A stretch of DNA of 64,000 nucleotides from Tenrec ecaudatus (Eukaryota; Chordata; Mammalia; Afrosoricida; Tenrecidae), in assembly GCF_050624435.1 (NCBI RefSeq), contig NC_134541.1, positions 10,339,995 to 10,403,994 on the forward strand. Reading direction: 5' to 3'. Positions 9,568 to 20,649 of this stretch are shown here, piece by piece. Under the pieces are notes generated by a model that saw only the letters and a program-made list of their open reading frames with translations, was not told where the DNA came from and did no database searches. Position 1 is the stretch's first letter. Each line of letters opens with the position of its first letter. Both the position numbers and the translations under genes were made by a program.

Positions 9568-10073
9568 GTGCGTTCGTCTAGGTTGACTATGGAAAGAAAT
9601 CCAGAGACACTCATATATATGTAAGAGAGAACTTTATATCAAGAAGTAATGATGCATCAATAAAACACCCCAGCCCAGTCCAGATCAAGTCCATAAGTCT
9701 GATATCAGCCAATATGTCTGATACAAGTCCATAATTTCCTCTTGAGATCCATGTGGCACATGCAATGATGTAGAATGCAGGAAGATTGCAGGCCTGTGGG
9801 TGGAAAGTCCTGTGGATCCAGTGGTGGTGGTGGAAGCATCTCCAGGGCTCTGGCTGCCATCAGCGTGGCTCCATGTGGCTTGTCATCAGGAAGGTGAAAC
9901 AGATAGAGACTTTGTGTCCCACTTCCAGGGAGGAAGAGGGTCAAGCTCCCAGAATCTTCATGAGAAGGCCACGCCCACAAGGAGGCATCAATCAGGCGGT
10001 GATCTGATTGACAGACTATATTCCACCTCTATAACCAATTTATCAAGTCGACTTGGAATGACGTAACTATGCA
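9568..10073 (-). mobile_element. 0.5-kb L1-3'-end-like element, antisense copy
   Basis: It starts with the complement of the L1-like 3' end ('gtgcgttcgtctaggttgac') and continues through 'caccccagcccagtccagat' and the 'aagtccataag'-type words. Its 9790-9900 part is nearly the same as 48570-48665, which marks a shared subfamily. The plus-strand end is around 'tggaatgacgtaactatgca'. Confidence 0.75.
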
Positions 10074-11405
10074 GTGGCCAAGGAGGTGTTTTGCCCTATG
10101 TGGCAGGAGTCATCTCATGTTATGCCCAGGAGTCTCCCCTCCCAGCATCCCCCCCACCCATATCGCTGATGCCCCACCCGGGTCACCTGGACTGGGCCAG
10201 CCCACTTTCCCCTGAGAGCCCTGTGCTGAATGCAAGGCCCTGTGGGTGTGTCTAGGCCCCCATGCTATCAGGGAGGTGAGCCAGCCCTGGGAAGCCTCTG
10301 ACGGCAAGCTTAGGAGAGATGGAACCCACTGTTGGCATGTCACTTGATGGAAAGGGAAGCAGACACACCTGTCCCCCTGAGAGATGAGAGCTCTGTGGTC
10401 GACCCTCAGAAAGGATAGCGTCTGACCCAGTGTCACACAGCTATGAAGGGGCAGACCAACTTCCACTTGGGGCTTGTGGTGGGCTCCCCTCCCTGGAAAT
10501 GGGAGAAAGTGATGCTGGCAGCTGACACCCTGTGGGTCGTGCCCTGTATGGTGCCTTAACCGGACACGCCCGCCACGGTGGTCAGGAACCCTTGCTGGAA
10601 ATTCAAGTCAAGATGCGGGGAGGAGGGAACATGTCTCAGAGAAGGCAGGAAATGGGGCAGAGCATCCTCCCATCTGGGGAAAAACACTTAACAATGCTGG
10701 TGTGGAACCCAAGAGGAATGTATACTTGGTCCTAGGTTCCCAATTGGCTAGTTTTGACCTCGTTTCTACGCAGTCCTTGGTGACCCGGTCCGTGTGCTAC
10801 AGACCACTGGGAATTTAGACTCCGTTCTTTTCAGACGCACACATCCTTCACAGGCCACCACAGAAGGCCTGAATGTGGAAACCCCACAAAGTGAATTCGG
10901 CTTGACCCCAAACTCCCGTGTAGCCACGGGATTTAAGACTGGAACGCCCTAATGTAAGAAGCAGCAGGGACCACTAGCCCCAAGGCATGGAGCTGGTAGA
11001 CGTTGACTTTGCTTGGAATCACTTGTCTTGACGGCACCCAGGGAGTGGTGGCCTGGGACTACCACGCACTTGCCGTGTCCATACCCTCCTTGCTTCCTGA
11101 GGACAGGCACGAGTCTGGTGGGCATGGCTCGGCCGTTACCAAGACGCGCATATGATTTCCAGGACCCCTGGAGCTAGATGAGCTTCCCCAAACTCTCTAC
11201 TTCAGATAACTCTGAACCCTGAGCTTAAACCAAACATACCCCTAAACCTGTGGCAACTGATAGCCATCTACAGCCGACTCAGTAAAGAATAGGGGGAGTG
11301 AGCACAGTTAAGTGCCCCATTGAGGAACTTCGTCTGTGAGGGCAAATTGATGATCACAACTGAAAATGTGAAATCAGAAGCTTGGTTTATATTCACGGGG
11401 AAATC
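10074..11405. other. Unassigned DNA with a MIR trace
   Basis: 'agtgtcacacagctatgaag' at about 10428-10447 resembles the antisense MIR core ('ggtcacacagctagtaag'). Otherwise I recognise nothing over this 1.3 kb. Confidence 0.4.
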
Positions 11406-11585
11406 AAAAACCTCACTGCCATCAAGTTGATTCCAACTCATAGCCCCCCTTTAGGACAGGGTAGAAATGCCCCATGGGTTTCCATGACACTCACCCTTCA
11501 GGAAAGTAGAAAGCCTCATTTTTCTCCTGTGAGAAGGCTGGTGGTTTTGAACCGCTGACCTTTCAGGTCACAGCCCGATGTATCA
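11406..11585 (-). mobile_element. AfroSINE
   Basis: 'cactgccatcaagttgattc' at 11415-11434 is the complemented tail. 'agtagaaagcctcatttttc' and 'ttttgaaccgctgacctttc' follow in the expected order. The head end near 11580 is degraded. Confidence 0.9.
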
Positions 11586-11679
11586 TCAACGAAGGGAAGA
11601 AATCCAGAAAAGGATGGTGAGTGTGGTTGGCAAAGTTGTAAGAATGTAATCGAAATCCCCGACTCCCGCACTCTGTTTT

Positions 11680-12600
11680 GTTAGGTGCCAATCATTTGGT
11701 TCCAACTCATAGGGAGCCTGGGAACAAAGTAGCTCCTTGTCCCGTGCCGTCCTCACCATTGTCTCTAAGGTCGTGCCCATCACTGCTGCTCTGGGTGCAT
11801 CGCCTTGTTGAAGGTCTTCCTTTTCCTTGCAGGCCCTCTACTTTGCCAAGCATGACGCCCTTCTCCAGGGACTGGTCTCTCCTGAGAACATGTTCAGAGT
11901 ACATGAGACAAAGTCCCCATCCTTGCTTATAAGGAGCATCCTGGCTCTATTTCCTCCAAGACAGATTTGTTTGTTGCTCTGGGAGTTCATAGTACTTTTG
12001 ATATTCTTCAACAACACCATAATTCAAATGTGTCAATTCATCTTCGGCCTCCCTTATTCAATGTTCAAATTCCACGTGCATATGAGGCCACCATGAAAAC
12101 ACCATGGCACGGGTGGGCCACAATTTAGTCCTCAAAGTAACATCCCTGACCCAATGCGATCTGCCGTATGATCTCTTCACTGCTGCTTCCATGAGCATTG
12201 ATTGTGGATCCAAATGCTTGACAACCTGAATCCTTTCTCCACTCATCTTGATGTTACCTATTTGTACCGTGGTAAGGATTTGGGGTTTTCTTCATAGCGC
12301 ATCATAATCTATACTGAAGCCTGCAATACGTGATCCACATCAGCAAGCGCCTCAAGTCCTCTTCTCTTTCAGCAAGCGAGGTTGTGTCATCTGCATATCT
12401 CAGGTTGTTAATAAGTAGTCTTCCTCCAATCCAGATGCAGCATTCTTCTGCATATACTCCAGCCTTTCAGATTATTTGCTGAGCATACAGATTGAATAAG
12501 TCTGCTGAGAGGACACATCTCTGGCATGGTGTAATTGCTGTGAGTTTTTCAATAGCTATAAAATATTGCATATTCCGAGCATGATTTCCAAGAAATGTGT
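11680..12600 (-). mobile_element. RTE (BovB-like) LINE, 0.9 kb with reverse-transcriptase remnant
   Basis: This is the longest contiguous RTE copy here. Read on the minus strand it contains 'LRYADDTT' (YADD coded by 12386-12397), the catalytic box of the reverse transcriptase. It continues through 'SGERIQVVKHLDPQS' near 12200 and 'RRDQSLEKGVMLGKVEG' near 11830-11880, to the 3' end with 'gttaggtgcc' at 11683. Stops and frameshifts break the frame, so it is dead. Only the C-terminal part of the usual ORF is present, consistent with 5' truncation. Confidence 0.9.
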
Positions 12601-14789
12601 GATCATTCAGTGGACTCAGCATGGGGCCCCAGGGCCAAAATTACCCCAGCTACTCCGTGAATCCAAAGCAGCCACGTGGAAGACCATCACGATACATCAT
12701 TAGAGCCAAAACACCGCTATCAGCTTGAGGCGAAAGACCACAGAGAACTGGAACTTCCTCTTGCTCTTGCTAGCCAGAAATATCCGGAGTTCTAAAACAC
12801 GGATGTTTGCCCTCCTTTATACACGACAAAAGTGCCATCTCTACAAAGCCTGACTGTGCGAAACATGAGCGGTTGGTGGACTGATCTGTGTTTCCTTTCT
12901 TCCCAGTGGACCCCATGGGCGCTGTCCCCATGAGCGGACGGTGCCTGGTCACAAAGCAGGACACAGCTCTGCACCACTCCCCCCCTGCTGGGATCCATGG
13001 GGTGGGGGCGAGGGAGACCCTGGGCTCTGGTGCCTTCCCTTTGCTTTGTTCCCTTCCCTTTCCGAAAGCCGAGCTTTCCATCTCCTCCGAGGCAGTTTGG
13101 AAGAAGGAAAGAAACTCTCTAATGAGCAGGAAAAGGGAGATTGCCAACTCCATGAAGCCCCTGCCCTGCTTTGGCCCACAACTCAGATTGTGTCACCAGG
13201 GTGTGCTAGAGGTGAGGTTCTGGGTCCAGGGTCAGAAAGGGGGGTGGGGTGGGGGAGGGTGAGTGATTGCTGCCCAGTGCCCTGTGTGACTCCTGAGCTG
13301 ACCACACAGGCGGCCAGAAAGCCTCTGGAAAGTTCTAAGGACAGTAAGAAATGGAACCTGAAGGTACGGTCAGGAGTGGATGGAGCTCAACACAGTTCAG
13401 ACATCGCCATCAACTTGCTTTCTTGGGGCAGTCCCCAGGAAAGACCCATGACGGAAAAGGACATCAGGGTCAAGTCGTCCCCTTACTAAAGGCAAAAACA
13501 CCCCCACTCCTGGCATCTGTTCTGACGCAGCTCTCCTGGGCATTCCCAAACTGCCAACCTTTACGGGAACCGACTGACACACTTTCTGCCACAAATGAGC
13601 AGCTAGCGGATTCAAAATGCCCACCTTGTGATGAGCGGCCCAGGGCTCAGCTCTGTCTACCCTCGGGGCTCCTTCCCGAGAAGCAGGGTGCAGGAAAGCA
13701 GCTCAGTTTGTTCAGACGTCTCCCAACACCGCCCATTGCTTGCTTTATTTTGGGGTGGGGGAGATGGCATTTTACTTCCTTCTCGAAGCCTGTTCCCCCT
13801 CCTCCGGCAAGAACGCCCTGTCAGACACTCCACACGGGGCCTCGCCTACAAGAAGGACTCGATAAATAATTCGTGGCCATTATTTTTAATTTGGGGAGTG
13901 TGAGAGGAGGACTCCTGTGGGGGAAGGGGCTTTGTTCTTTAACGCTTGTCCAGCCTGACAGGTGTATCTGTGCAGATTCTCCAGCTGCTAAGGACAAAAT
14001 CCACTTTGGTTACGTTAAAGGGGAGGAAGAAGAAGAAAGAAAGAATGTAATTTATTGGGAGAATATGCCACAAGCTCCCAAAGGAAAAGGAAAAGTGTAG
14101 AATCCGGTCTCAGGCGAGACAGGAACGGGAAATGTTGCAGACCTTTGGAGAAGCAATGGATGGGCAGAGCCAGGATGAGTCATCCTTTGCGTCTCACCCC
14201 TCACAATTCAAATTCCAGGGAAATGGAACCATCTGGTCCAGATTGGGTCACATGCCCATCTCCTGGCCACAGAGTGGTGAGGAAGCTTGGCTGACATCCC
14301 TCAGCCCTGGAATCCAGGAGACAGGAACAGGACCTCCAGCGCAGAGCAGGCGCTATGAGCTAAACAGGCACAAAGTCTTCTACCATGGGCACATTGGAGT
14401 CTCAAGTTCATGGGCATGGCAGTCCACTGCCAAGGAGCAGAACTAGCCGGTCCTTTGTTTTTTCCTTTCTCGCTATTCCTCCATCTTCCTTCATTCTTTC
14501 CTTTCCCTTCCTCTTTCTCGTTGTGAGCATCACATAAGGGCGGACCATGAAAACACATAATACACATTGGTGCTAAGTGTTCTTTGCTGGGGCAGTGTGT
14601 GGGCAGTAGACTAGTTAGGGCCTCTTCGTGGCATTGTCTCGGTGTTTGTGTCACCAAACCTGCTTCATACGTTCCTTCTAAGGGTTGAATGAGCTCATGC
14701 CTGTGTGTGTTTAGAAGTGGACCAGACACACAGTTGGTGACCAATCCCAGCCTTTCAACCTCTGACTTCTGAAGGCACAATGCTTTCCG
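12601..14789. other. Unassigned 2.2-kb GC-richer DNA
   Basis: No repeat family or conserved exon recognised. It contains open frames of 124-182 codons in overlapping frames on both strands, as expected for GC-rich noncoding DNA, and a G-run motif at 13239-13259. A C/T-rich stretch is at 14457-14520. Confidence 0.45.
13239..13259 (+). other. G-quadruplex motif
   Basis: Four G runs (6, 4, 5 and 3 residues) separated by single bases satisfy the usual intramolecular quadruplex pattern on the plus strand. Confidence 0.8.
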
Positions 14790-14940
14790 CACTCAGTCGC
14801 GAACTGCAGGATGGGTGGTTCCAGCCCAGGAGGACAAAGAGCTGGCACTTGGCTCCAAAGAAGATTTACAGCCTAGAAAATCCCACTCCATCATATGGGG
14901 TCACTGGGAATTGAAATCATCATAAGAGTACCCACTGACA
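14790..14940 (+). mobile_element. AfroSINE, partial
   Basis: 'aagatttacagcctagaaaa' near 14862 and 'atatggggtcactgggaatt' near 14895 match the middle and tail of the family. The head is weak. Confidence 0.6.
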
Positions 14941-15054
14941 ACAAAGGAGTCTTACAATAACTGTTATTATTGGTACACACACACACACCAACTAAAAAGC
15001 ACTAAAACTCTCAGCGTTGTTGGATGGGAATCCTCCCCTGAAAGTCATGTTGTT

Positions 15055-15365
15055 GTTATTTTTAGGGGCCTTCAAATCAGGTCTGACTCATAGCGGCCCT
15101 GTGTCCACATAGAATGAAAGCCCGTCCGCTCCGCACCGTTCTCTCAATCCCTGTTGAACTTGAGCCCGCTGTGGCAGTCACTGTTATCAGTTCGTCTGGC
15201 TATTTCCCATTACTCTTCCACTTTACCATGCGTGATGTCCTTTTCCGGGACTGGTCTCTCCGGACACCACGTCCGAAGCACGTGAGACGGAGGCTCTCTC
15301 GCCATTCTCGTTTCCAAGGAGCACGCTGGCCATATTTCCATGACAGATCTGCTTGTTCTTCATAC
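15055..15365 (-). mobile_element. RTE (BovB-like) LINE 3' end
   Basis: The plus strand begins at the complemented RTE tail, has 'tctgactcatagcggccctg' near 15084-15103, and then 'gcgtgatgtccttttccggg' and 'ggactggtctctccgg' near 15230-15262. The latter correspond to the antisense of the 'RDQSLEKDIM' coding stretch. Frames are broken. Confidence 0.85.
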
Positions 15366-16129
15366 ATGGAAGGAATGTGTTGCTTTTTTGTGAGCACTCA
15401 TTCCTTCTCGTGTCTGCCTTTCCTGTTCTTGTAACGTGACTTGGCATTTGCTTCGTTAGAAACTAGAGCATCCGAAGAGCATCATCCTCCGCAGAACTGC
15501 CCGAGGCCCTTTGGAAGAAGGCTATGGGCAGGAAGCACGCCATTCTTGTGGGAGTGTCCTGGAGGGGCAAGCCAGGCTGCTGGACAACACCTCACATCTG
15601 AGACCCATGACTGCCGCTCACCAGCCCCATCGGATTTTCTCCGCTGTCCGCCGGTGACCACGAGTGCAGCCAGAGCACCATCCACGAGCCAAACAAAATC
15701 CGAAAATGGAGAAAGGAATGAAGGAAAAAAACAGCCTCCCACCTCCATTTCTGGCGTATTCTCATTTTTATCGCCAATATGTGCTTAGATGGCAGTATTT
15801 TCATCGCCCCCCCTCCGGCCCCCCCAGCTCAGGAGGTGAGATACAGCCACACCAGGCTCTGTGATTGTGGGACCTCAGAAGCTGAGACGTCAGAAACAAG
15901 AAGGATGCAGAACGATGAGGTGGTCAGGATTCTGGGCGCAGGAGAAGAAATTGCCCCAGGACATCATACACAGCGGTCTTCCCTCGGGTCAGCCCAGAAA
16001 TGAACAAACTCTTCTGAGGGGGGGGGGGGTTGCTTGGAGAATAAAGAACTAGACTCCATCTCCTGGCTGTCCTGACACCCCCTCACGCCCCTGTTCCCCC
16101 ACGTCTCTCTCTCTCTGCCTGCATTTCCT
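15366..16129. other. Unassigned DNA
   Basis: No repeat or gene recognised. A 12-residue G run lies at 16018-16029. Confidence 0.4.
16018..16029 (+). repeat. Poly-G tract
   Basis: Twelve consecutive G residues, prone to slippage and sequencing error. Confidence 0.95.
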
Positions 16130-16900
16130 TTTAACATGCCAGTGGTCCAAGTGAATAATGATGTATTTTGTGTTGTTGTTTAAGAGAAGCCTTTGAAAGC
16201 CATTCTGAGACTGGGGTCCAGAAATCTAATCTTTGTTTGATTCTGTGTTTAGTGGGGATTCAAATCCCAACTTAATTTAATCTTTCGACTTATCCTGCAG
16301 GTACTGCCTGATTATATTCCATTGCCACCCGTAATAGGATTTCAGGGACAGGATTTTGCTATTAGTGCTTTGAGAAACAGAAGCAGAACAGAAAGTTGTC
16401 ACTGGTGTTAGTCAATGAAGCCCACTCTAAATGAATGACTGCAGCCACGAAGAGCTTTCCCACCGCCTCGTCTTAATAAGCTATTGCCAGCCTACACCTG
16501 ATCTCCAGGAAACCTTGGAGGCCAGCTAAGAGGCAGAATTGGAAAGCCTTTACCCAGAGATGTGTTGAAACAGCCCACCCCGATAGCAGGTGAATTAGTA
16601 ATTTGGGGTTTGTTAATAAAGTTGACAAGCTGCACCACCTGTCCTTCTTTGGGACTGATCAAAGTTGGTCATTTTTAATCCTGTATAAATAATTTATAGT
16701 CCAGGGACCTGGGGGAGGGGTCCATCTTTGTAATGAGGGTGTCTGGGTTAAAAGGTTGGCTTGGCTCCTTCTTTGACTAGACTCATTTTTTTCTTCCATA
16801 AAATGGGGCCAGGGACCCCAGCACTCTCCTTGCATCTTTGAAAGGTTACATGAATTAATTCCTGGGAGAGCCCACAGGGGGAAAAATACTGCACATCAAA
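16130..16900. promoter_or_regulatory. Candidate conserved noncoding element (enhancer-like)
   Basis: About 0.77 kb without any recognisable transposon, in a window where SINEs otherwise appear about every kilobase. It holds two E-boxes (CAGGTG at 16587-16592 and CACCTG at 16636-16641) bracketing TAAT-type homeodomain cores near 16599, and further AT-rich words near 16690. Repeat exclusion plus motif clustering suggests purifying selection. This is inference; no alignment was made. Confidence 0.35.
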
Positions 16901-16975
16901 TGTATGTATTCAATATTATCATTATTTTTTTTACTATTTTATACTATCATTTAATGTGGTGTCACTCTTTTTTAA

Positions 16976-17400
16976 GAACTTTTATTATTAATCATTTTAT
17001 TGGCAGGCTCTTAAAAATCTTATGACAATCCACCATTCAATTGTATCAAGCACACTTGCGCGCAGGTTGCCATCCACATTTCCACTTGAGCTCTTGGTAT
17101 CAGCTCTTTTTGCCCCTCCCTGCCCACCCTTGTCAATCCTTGATCAATTATAGATGATTGATTGTGACTGGGTGGACACTCGCAGAGTGAATTCACCTGC
17201 TACTTGCCAAACACTTTGTCTCATGACGTTGGCTGCCATTCCTGCAGGGGATAAGCATTCTTTCCACTTCCTTCCTGGCTTCCCTGGGACGTTTACTCCC
17301 CTTTCTTGCCCATCCCTGCCTTCCACGCTTCAGTTTAAGGACAAATGCTGTCACTTTGGGTCCAAGAAGTATAGCCCTTTGAAGTGGTAGTATTACTGGA
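16976..17400 (-). mobile_element. L1-type LINE 3' UTR (tenrec-like family)
   Basis: Homologous to 62864-63075 in the same orientation: the plus strand has a 'ttttattattaatcatttta' start, then 'cttgagctcttggtatcagc' and 'tttgcccctccctgcc', matched by 'cttgagcccttggcatcagc' and 'tttgcccctccctccc' at 62990-63035. The T-rich plus-strand start would be the complement of a poly-A tail. Diverged and 5' truncated. Confidence 0.7.
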
Positions 17401-18134
17401 AGGCCCCCCAGTCCCACTGACGTTGACTGTATTCTGACTCATGGCCACCACCGCCCCCCACCACCACCATCTCGTGTTTCCAAGGCACTTGCAAGGGGGG
17501 TTTGCAAAGGAGAAAGTCCTTAACACAAGTGCCAGGGTTGGGTTGTCGGCGTGCAGGCAAAGCTTTCGACAGCACTATAGGTACCAACTGGAAAACAACG
17601 AAAATACTAAAGTTTTTAACAATTAAAGGATGACTTAGAAATAGAAAGTGTATTATTTTAAACACCAAAGTATACTTGTACATAGTTGTAAACAAGCCTA
17701 CTTGTAAAAAAAAGAAAATTAAGTGGGAACCAGGAAAACAAGCGTTGATGATGGAATCGGGAGCTAGGTGCTGTTTTCGGAGCTTTACACGAATGCTCTC
17801 ACCACATCATTACAACCCAGGAAGCAAACTGCTAATTTCAAAAGGAATTTAAGGAAATTGCCCCCAGAGACGAGGAAGAGGAAGGGAGTAGCAAAGGTCC
17901 CTAGGATGTTTTAAAGAGGCCAGGCACATCTCTATTGTTATGGTTTAGAATCGGCCTCACATGCCCACTTTGTTTCAGCAAAGGAAGGCAGGGCGTTTAT
18001 CTGCCACAAGCAAACGCTGACTTTTCCGAGCGCACCTTTGAGCTGGATTTGCTCAGTGACCCAGCCCAGGACACTTCGCTCATCGCCTGGCCTCTGTTGT
18101 CATTTGATCCCTAGGGTTCGCTGTGGCTTGCTTG
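17401..18134. other. Mostly unassigned DNA with a MIR-like fragment and a SINE trace
   Basis: 17410-17480 resembles a diverged AfroSINE tail ('gactgtattctgactcatgg'). 17748-17885 resembles a MIR-type repeat in antisense ('gctttacacgaatgctctca' then 'aaggaaattgcccccagag'). The rest shows nothing. Confidence 0.45.
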
Positions 18135-18282
18135 CCATTCAAAAATACATGTTTTTAGAGTCCTTTTAGATTCAAAGAAACAATGGCAAAGACAGGGCTC
18201 AAAGTTCCCATGTGCCCAAACATCGGGACCCTGGTCCCCATGTTACAATCACAAGGTGCATGTGTCATGATTAATGAGCATG

Positions 18283-18420
18283 TTTACACAATGGACTGCT
18301 AACCACAAGGTTACGAGTTCAAAACCTCCAGCCGCTCCGTGGGAGAAAGACAAGGCTTTCTACCCCCATAAAGAGTTACTGTCAATCGACATTGACTTGA
18401 TGGCAGGGAGCTTTTTTCGT
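18283..18420 (+). mobile_element. AfroSINE, 5' truncated
   Basis: It begins inside the tRNA-like region ('ggactgctaaccacaaggtt'), with 'ccagccgctccgtgggagaa' and the tail 'gacattgacttgatggcagg' near 18385-18405. Inserted in L1M and followed directly by a second copy. Confidence 0.9.
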
Positions 18421-18432
18421 TTAGTGATGCAA

Positions 18433-18603
18433 TGGGGAACTCTGGTGGTACAGAGGTTAAGTGCTAAAGGAAAGGTCAGCCGTTCGAACCCACCTGCTTC
18501 TCCATGAGAGAAAGATGAGGCAGGCAGCTTCTAGATAGTCTGGGGCAATTCTACTCTGTCTTATAAGGTTGCTGTGAGTTGGAATTAATTAGACAGCCTT
18601 GAG
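18433..18603 (+). mobile_element. AfroSINE, full length
   Basis: The head 'ggggaactctggtggtacag' is followed by 'ccgttcgaacccacctgctt' (B box close to the tRNA consensus) and the tail 'gctgtgagttggaattaatt'. It is a direct neighbour of the previous copy in the same orientation. Confidence 0.9.
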
Positions 18604-19111
18604 GATCCCTAAAGCCTACACATTACTCATATTTCCATCCTTTTTACCTAATGTCACTTTCCGGTGCCAGAATCCCATCCCAGGGACCACGTTACCTGTC
18701 ATCATCCTGTCTACTCAGCCACCTCTTGACGGTGACAGTATCTCGGACTCCTTGGGTTTTTGATGACTTTGACAGTTGAGAGAAAAAGCAGTCAGGTATT
18801 TTGTAGAATGTTCCACAATTGTGGTTTTAATGATCAGACTAGGGTTATGGGTTTGGGAGAGGAAGGCCACAGTGGTAACCGTGCCATTTTCATCATGGCC
18901 TATCAAGGGCGTCTGCCATCAACATGACTTACCATGATGAATGTAGACACTGATCCCCGCCCCGGCAGCATTTGTCAGGTTTCTCTACTACCAATGACTC
19001 CTTCCCCCCTTTCCATACCAAACTCTTGGCACAGAAAAGACTGTGGGTGCCCACATTAAGGGTTAGGAGTTAAGCTCCACCCCTTTGTACTTCCTGCACA
19101 CCCACTGTTCT

Positions 19112-19304
19112 TCATTGCCAGCGAGCCAATTCTGACTCCTAGATGACCCTGTGGGCAGAGCAGAACTGCCCTATAGGTTTTTAAGTTTGTCAATCTTTAT
19201 GACAACAGTGAGCCTCACATTTTTCTTTGGAGCAGCTGGTGGTTTCAAACTTCTAATCTTGCGGTTAATAGCCCGATGTATAGCCCATGACGCCCCCAGG
19301 GCTC
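19112..19304 (-). mobile_element. AfroSINE, full length
   Basis: 'attgccagcgagccaattct' near 19116 is the complemented tail. 'gcagctggtggtttcaaact' and the head 'gacgcccccagggctcc' follow. It interrupts the L1M copy. Confidence 0.9.
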
Positions 19305-19529
19305 CTGCACAATAGGTTTGTCTATTATATCCTTTTAAAAACTTATTTAAATCCCCATGGACTCATGGATGTTTGTTGTCCTCAGTGGAGTCTTTATATA
19401 ATCCTTTGTTTACATTGTTTCTTGTTGGTATTGTTTGCTCTTGATCATGAATGCAGTAAGCTAAACCATGTCCCATTCTCACCCTGAGGCAGCTGAAGAG
19501 AGTAAACCTGTCTATCGCTCTCCTCCTCT

Positions 19530-19775
19530 GTACCATGGACTGCCAAAGGAACAAAGAAGTGTCTTGGGAGTGACACAGCCAGACTGATCCTTGGAACCGA
19601 GGATGGTGAGATGTTGGCTCGTGCACTTTGGGCATGTTGTCCCGAGAGCCCGGTCCTCAGAAAGAGCCATCATGACATTGGAAAAGAAGAAACCCACCAT
19701 GAGATCGATGGACACAGTGGCGGCGACATTGGGCTCAGATATCCCAGCGCTGTGAGAGTGCCTCAGGGCTGTGCA
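19530..19775 (+). mobile_element. RTE (BovB-like) LINE 3' fragment
   Basis: 'accatggactgccaaaggaa' (19533-19552), 'gagatgttggctcgtgcact' and 'tcgatggacacagtggcggc' match the end of the RTE ORF in order. Frames are broken. Confidence 0.75.
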
Positions 19776-20297
19776 GCGTGTGGTTCACTTGCATGCACTT
19801 TAAGTCAGGGTGTGTTTGCTACCACCTAACAGCAACCAGGTCCCACGTGTGCTGGCTCTCACTGTGCTCGCACCTGGCCCAAACACTATGGAACTCGTTT
19901 TATTCACGGTTGACTATCATCGTTCTTCCAATCACGAGCATGAAGGTAGGGATGTCTCCTACATCTGTGAGGGATCAGAAAGTCTCTTATCTGCTTCCCA
20001 TGACTCCAAGTCAGCTGCCTTCCTTATTTCTCACTGCATCCACTTCTTAATTTTTCACACACGCCTCAACTGCCTTCTCTGGGGGGAGTGACTTCCTTTA
20101 TATGCCTAACAGGTGATTAGGAAGACGATTCTGAAACACAGATCCATTCATGCACTTTCTTTTTCAGCGCAAACCTCCCTATACCGGACTTCTGCCAACA
20201 CTTTCTTTCCTTCGACCGCCTGTAGCCCAAAGCCAGTTTTCCCCATCTCCCTCTCGGGTTATACCCACTGCCCGGAAGTCAACTTCAACTCTTCCAG
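19776..20297. other. Unassigned DNA
   Basis: No repeat or gene recognised with confidence. Confidence 0.4.
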
Positions 20298-20452
20298 ACA
20301 CGGTAGGGCAGAGCAGCATTGCTCCCAAGATTCCCAAGACTCTGACGTTCCAGCAGCAGACTACCACGTCTGTCTCCTAGGCAGAAGCTGATAGGGTTTA
20401 ACTCCTGGTCTTTGGTCAGCAGCCTGACATTTAACCCCTTGGTGCCACTCTG
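20298..20452 (-). mobile_element. AfroSINE, diverged
   Basis: 'gtagggcagagcagcattgc' at 20303-20322 and the plus-strand end 'taaccccttggtgccactct' fit the complemented middle and head. Confidence 0.6.
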
Positions 20453-20649
20453 TTAACTGTTTCATTCCTCTACGTCTTTTCAGTTGTTTCTCCATCTCAA
20501 ACTACAAGCACGCCCACATCACCATCACTGGCTTCGTCGTCGCTTTTAACATGAATGTTTTTTGAATTCTGAGCATGTCCTGTAAGCCACTTGCACGGGT
20601 TCCACTGAATCCTGTCATCCACTCAGTTGTGTACGTATTATCATTATCC

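Larger units (their letters stand above)
18135..19460 (-). mobile_element. L1M-type LINE 3' region, split by three AfroSINEs
   Basis: Three collinear pieces (about 18135-18280, 18606-19108 and 19305-19460) follow the antisense of an old L1M/L1ME 3' region. Markers are 'caaagttcccatgtgcccaa', 'tacctaatgtcactttccgg', 'ttttgtagaatgttccacaa', 'gggttatgggtttgggagag' and 'ccatcaacatgacttaccat'. The breaks are filled by AfroSINEs at 18283-18420, 18433-18603 and 19112-19304. L1M families predate the placental radiation, so this copy is older than the afrotherian SINEs in it. Confidence 0.8.

Noticed and set aside
12941-13869. Overlapping 124-182 codon open frames
   Set aside because: They overlap in several frames and both strands, have no domain, and cross a G-rich quadruplex tract; typical of GC-rich noncoding DNA.
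18433-18603. tRNA-like B box close to consensus, possible tRNA gene
   Set aside because: It sits in an AfroSINE with full SINE head and tail and cannot fold as a complete tRNA.
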